A stretch of DNA of 21,336 nt from Ophiosphaerella korrae (lineage: Eukaryota; Ascomycota; Dothideomycetes; Pleosporales; Phaeosphaeriaceae): assembly GCA_028456385.1 (NCBI GenBank), contig JALNQF010000581.1, forward strand, positions 1-21,336, in the 5' to 3' direction. How positions within the stretch are numbered: the first letter of the stretch is position 1; every line of letters starts with the position of its first letter. The position numbers were made by a program, and so were the translations under genes. Of this stretch, positions 21,274-21,336 are shown in pieces. Below the pieces are notes generated by a model, which was not told the origin of the DNA, did not search any database, and was given only the letters and a program-made list of their open reading frames with translations.

Positions 21274-21336
21274 ACAACTTACTAATATTTAACTACCTTT
21301 CTACTTTTAGTTAGCGCTTAGTAAGCTACTAGGTAT

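Larger units (their letters stand above)
21159..21336 (+). mobile_element. Partial LTR of the solo-LTR family, inserted in E4, running off the right edge
   Basis: It starts TATAAGGGAGTTATCCCTTA and matches the reverse complement of about 4409-4559, so it is the same family in opposite orientation. It carries three or more copies of AATATTAGTAAGTT and its reverse complement. It breaks E4 pol between RNase H and the missing integrase. Whether it is a solo LTR or the edge of a full element cannot be seen. The last base corresponds to the arm of the central palindrome of the other copy. Confidence 0.78.

Noticed and set aside
1..21336. Mitochondrial or plasmid DNA, suggested by the AT-richness
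   Set aside because: The content is nuclear-type Ty3/Gypsy and Ty1/Copia elements, and the bias is specific to CpA/TpG loss. No mitochondrial genes or tRNAs are seen.

Overview
This window looks like a block of fungal transposon graveyard. The sequence is very AT-rich and almost stripped of CpA and TpG, while TpA is in great excess. The first 60 bases hold 15 TpA and no CpA or TpG. That pattern on both strands, with stop codons exactly where Gln (CAA/CAG) or Trp (TGG) would be expected, is the footprint of repeat-induced point mutation (RIP). It points to a filamentous ascomycete (Pezizomycotina). I cannot name the species. No intact host gene, tRNA, rRNA or CRISPR is visible, and the longest open frame (68 codons) is a chance one.

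Layout, left to right. (1) Element E1 is a plus-strand Ty3/Gypsy chromovirus. It enters at the left edge in the middle of reverse transcriptase (1-1198) and resumes at 8502 with the integrase core, a degraded chromodomain and a 3' region that ends in a polypurine tract and LTR (10298 to about 10723). (2) Element E2 (1199-8496, minus strand) is a nearly complete Ty3/Gypsy chromovirus with two 459-bp LTRs. It sits inside E1 and is flanked by the 5-bp target duplication CACTA. Removing E2 and one CACTA joins the two halves of E1 pol in one reading frame. (3) A 254-bp solo LTR of a third family (4306-4559) lies inside E2 pol, giving three levels of nesting. (4) Element E3 (about 10724-14440, minus) is a relative of E2 truncated at both ends. 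It keeps part of the 5' LTR, gag with two zinc knuckles, protease and reverse transcriptase. (5) A minus-strand Ty1/Copia element has integrase, reverse transcriptase and RNase H between about 15005 and 17720, and probably its 3' non-coding/LTR zone at 14441-15004. (6) Element E4 (about 17880-21158, plus) is another Ty3/Gypsy element with gag, zinc knuckle, reverse transcriptase and RNase H. It is interrupted at 21159 by a second copy of the solo-LTR family, which runs off the right edge.

None of the elements can work. RIP has converted zinc-knuckle Cys to Tyr, the protease DSG motif to NSR, and the second Asp of reverse transcriptase YxDD to Asn in every Gypsy copy where it can be read directly. 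I found no previously undescribed functional system. The notable items are the nested architecture with its frame proof, the convergent loss of catalytic residues dictated by codon context, a perfect 33-bp triplication inside one reverse transcriptase that probably postdates RIP, a 24-bp repeat-mediated deletion in the active site of another, and a palindrome-rich LTR family.
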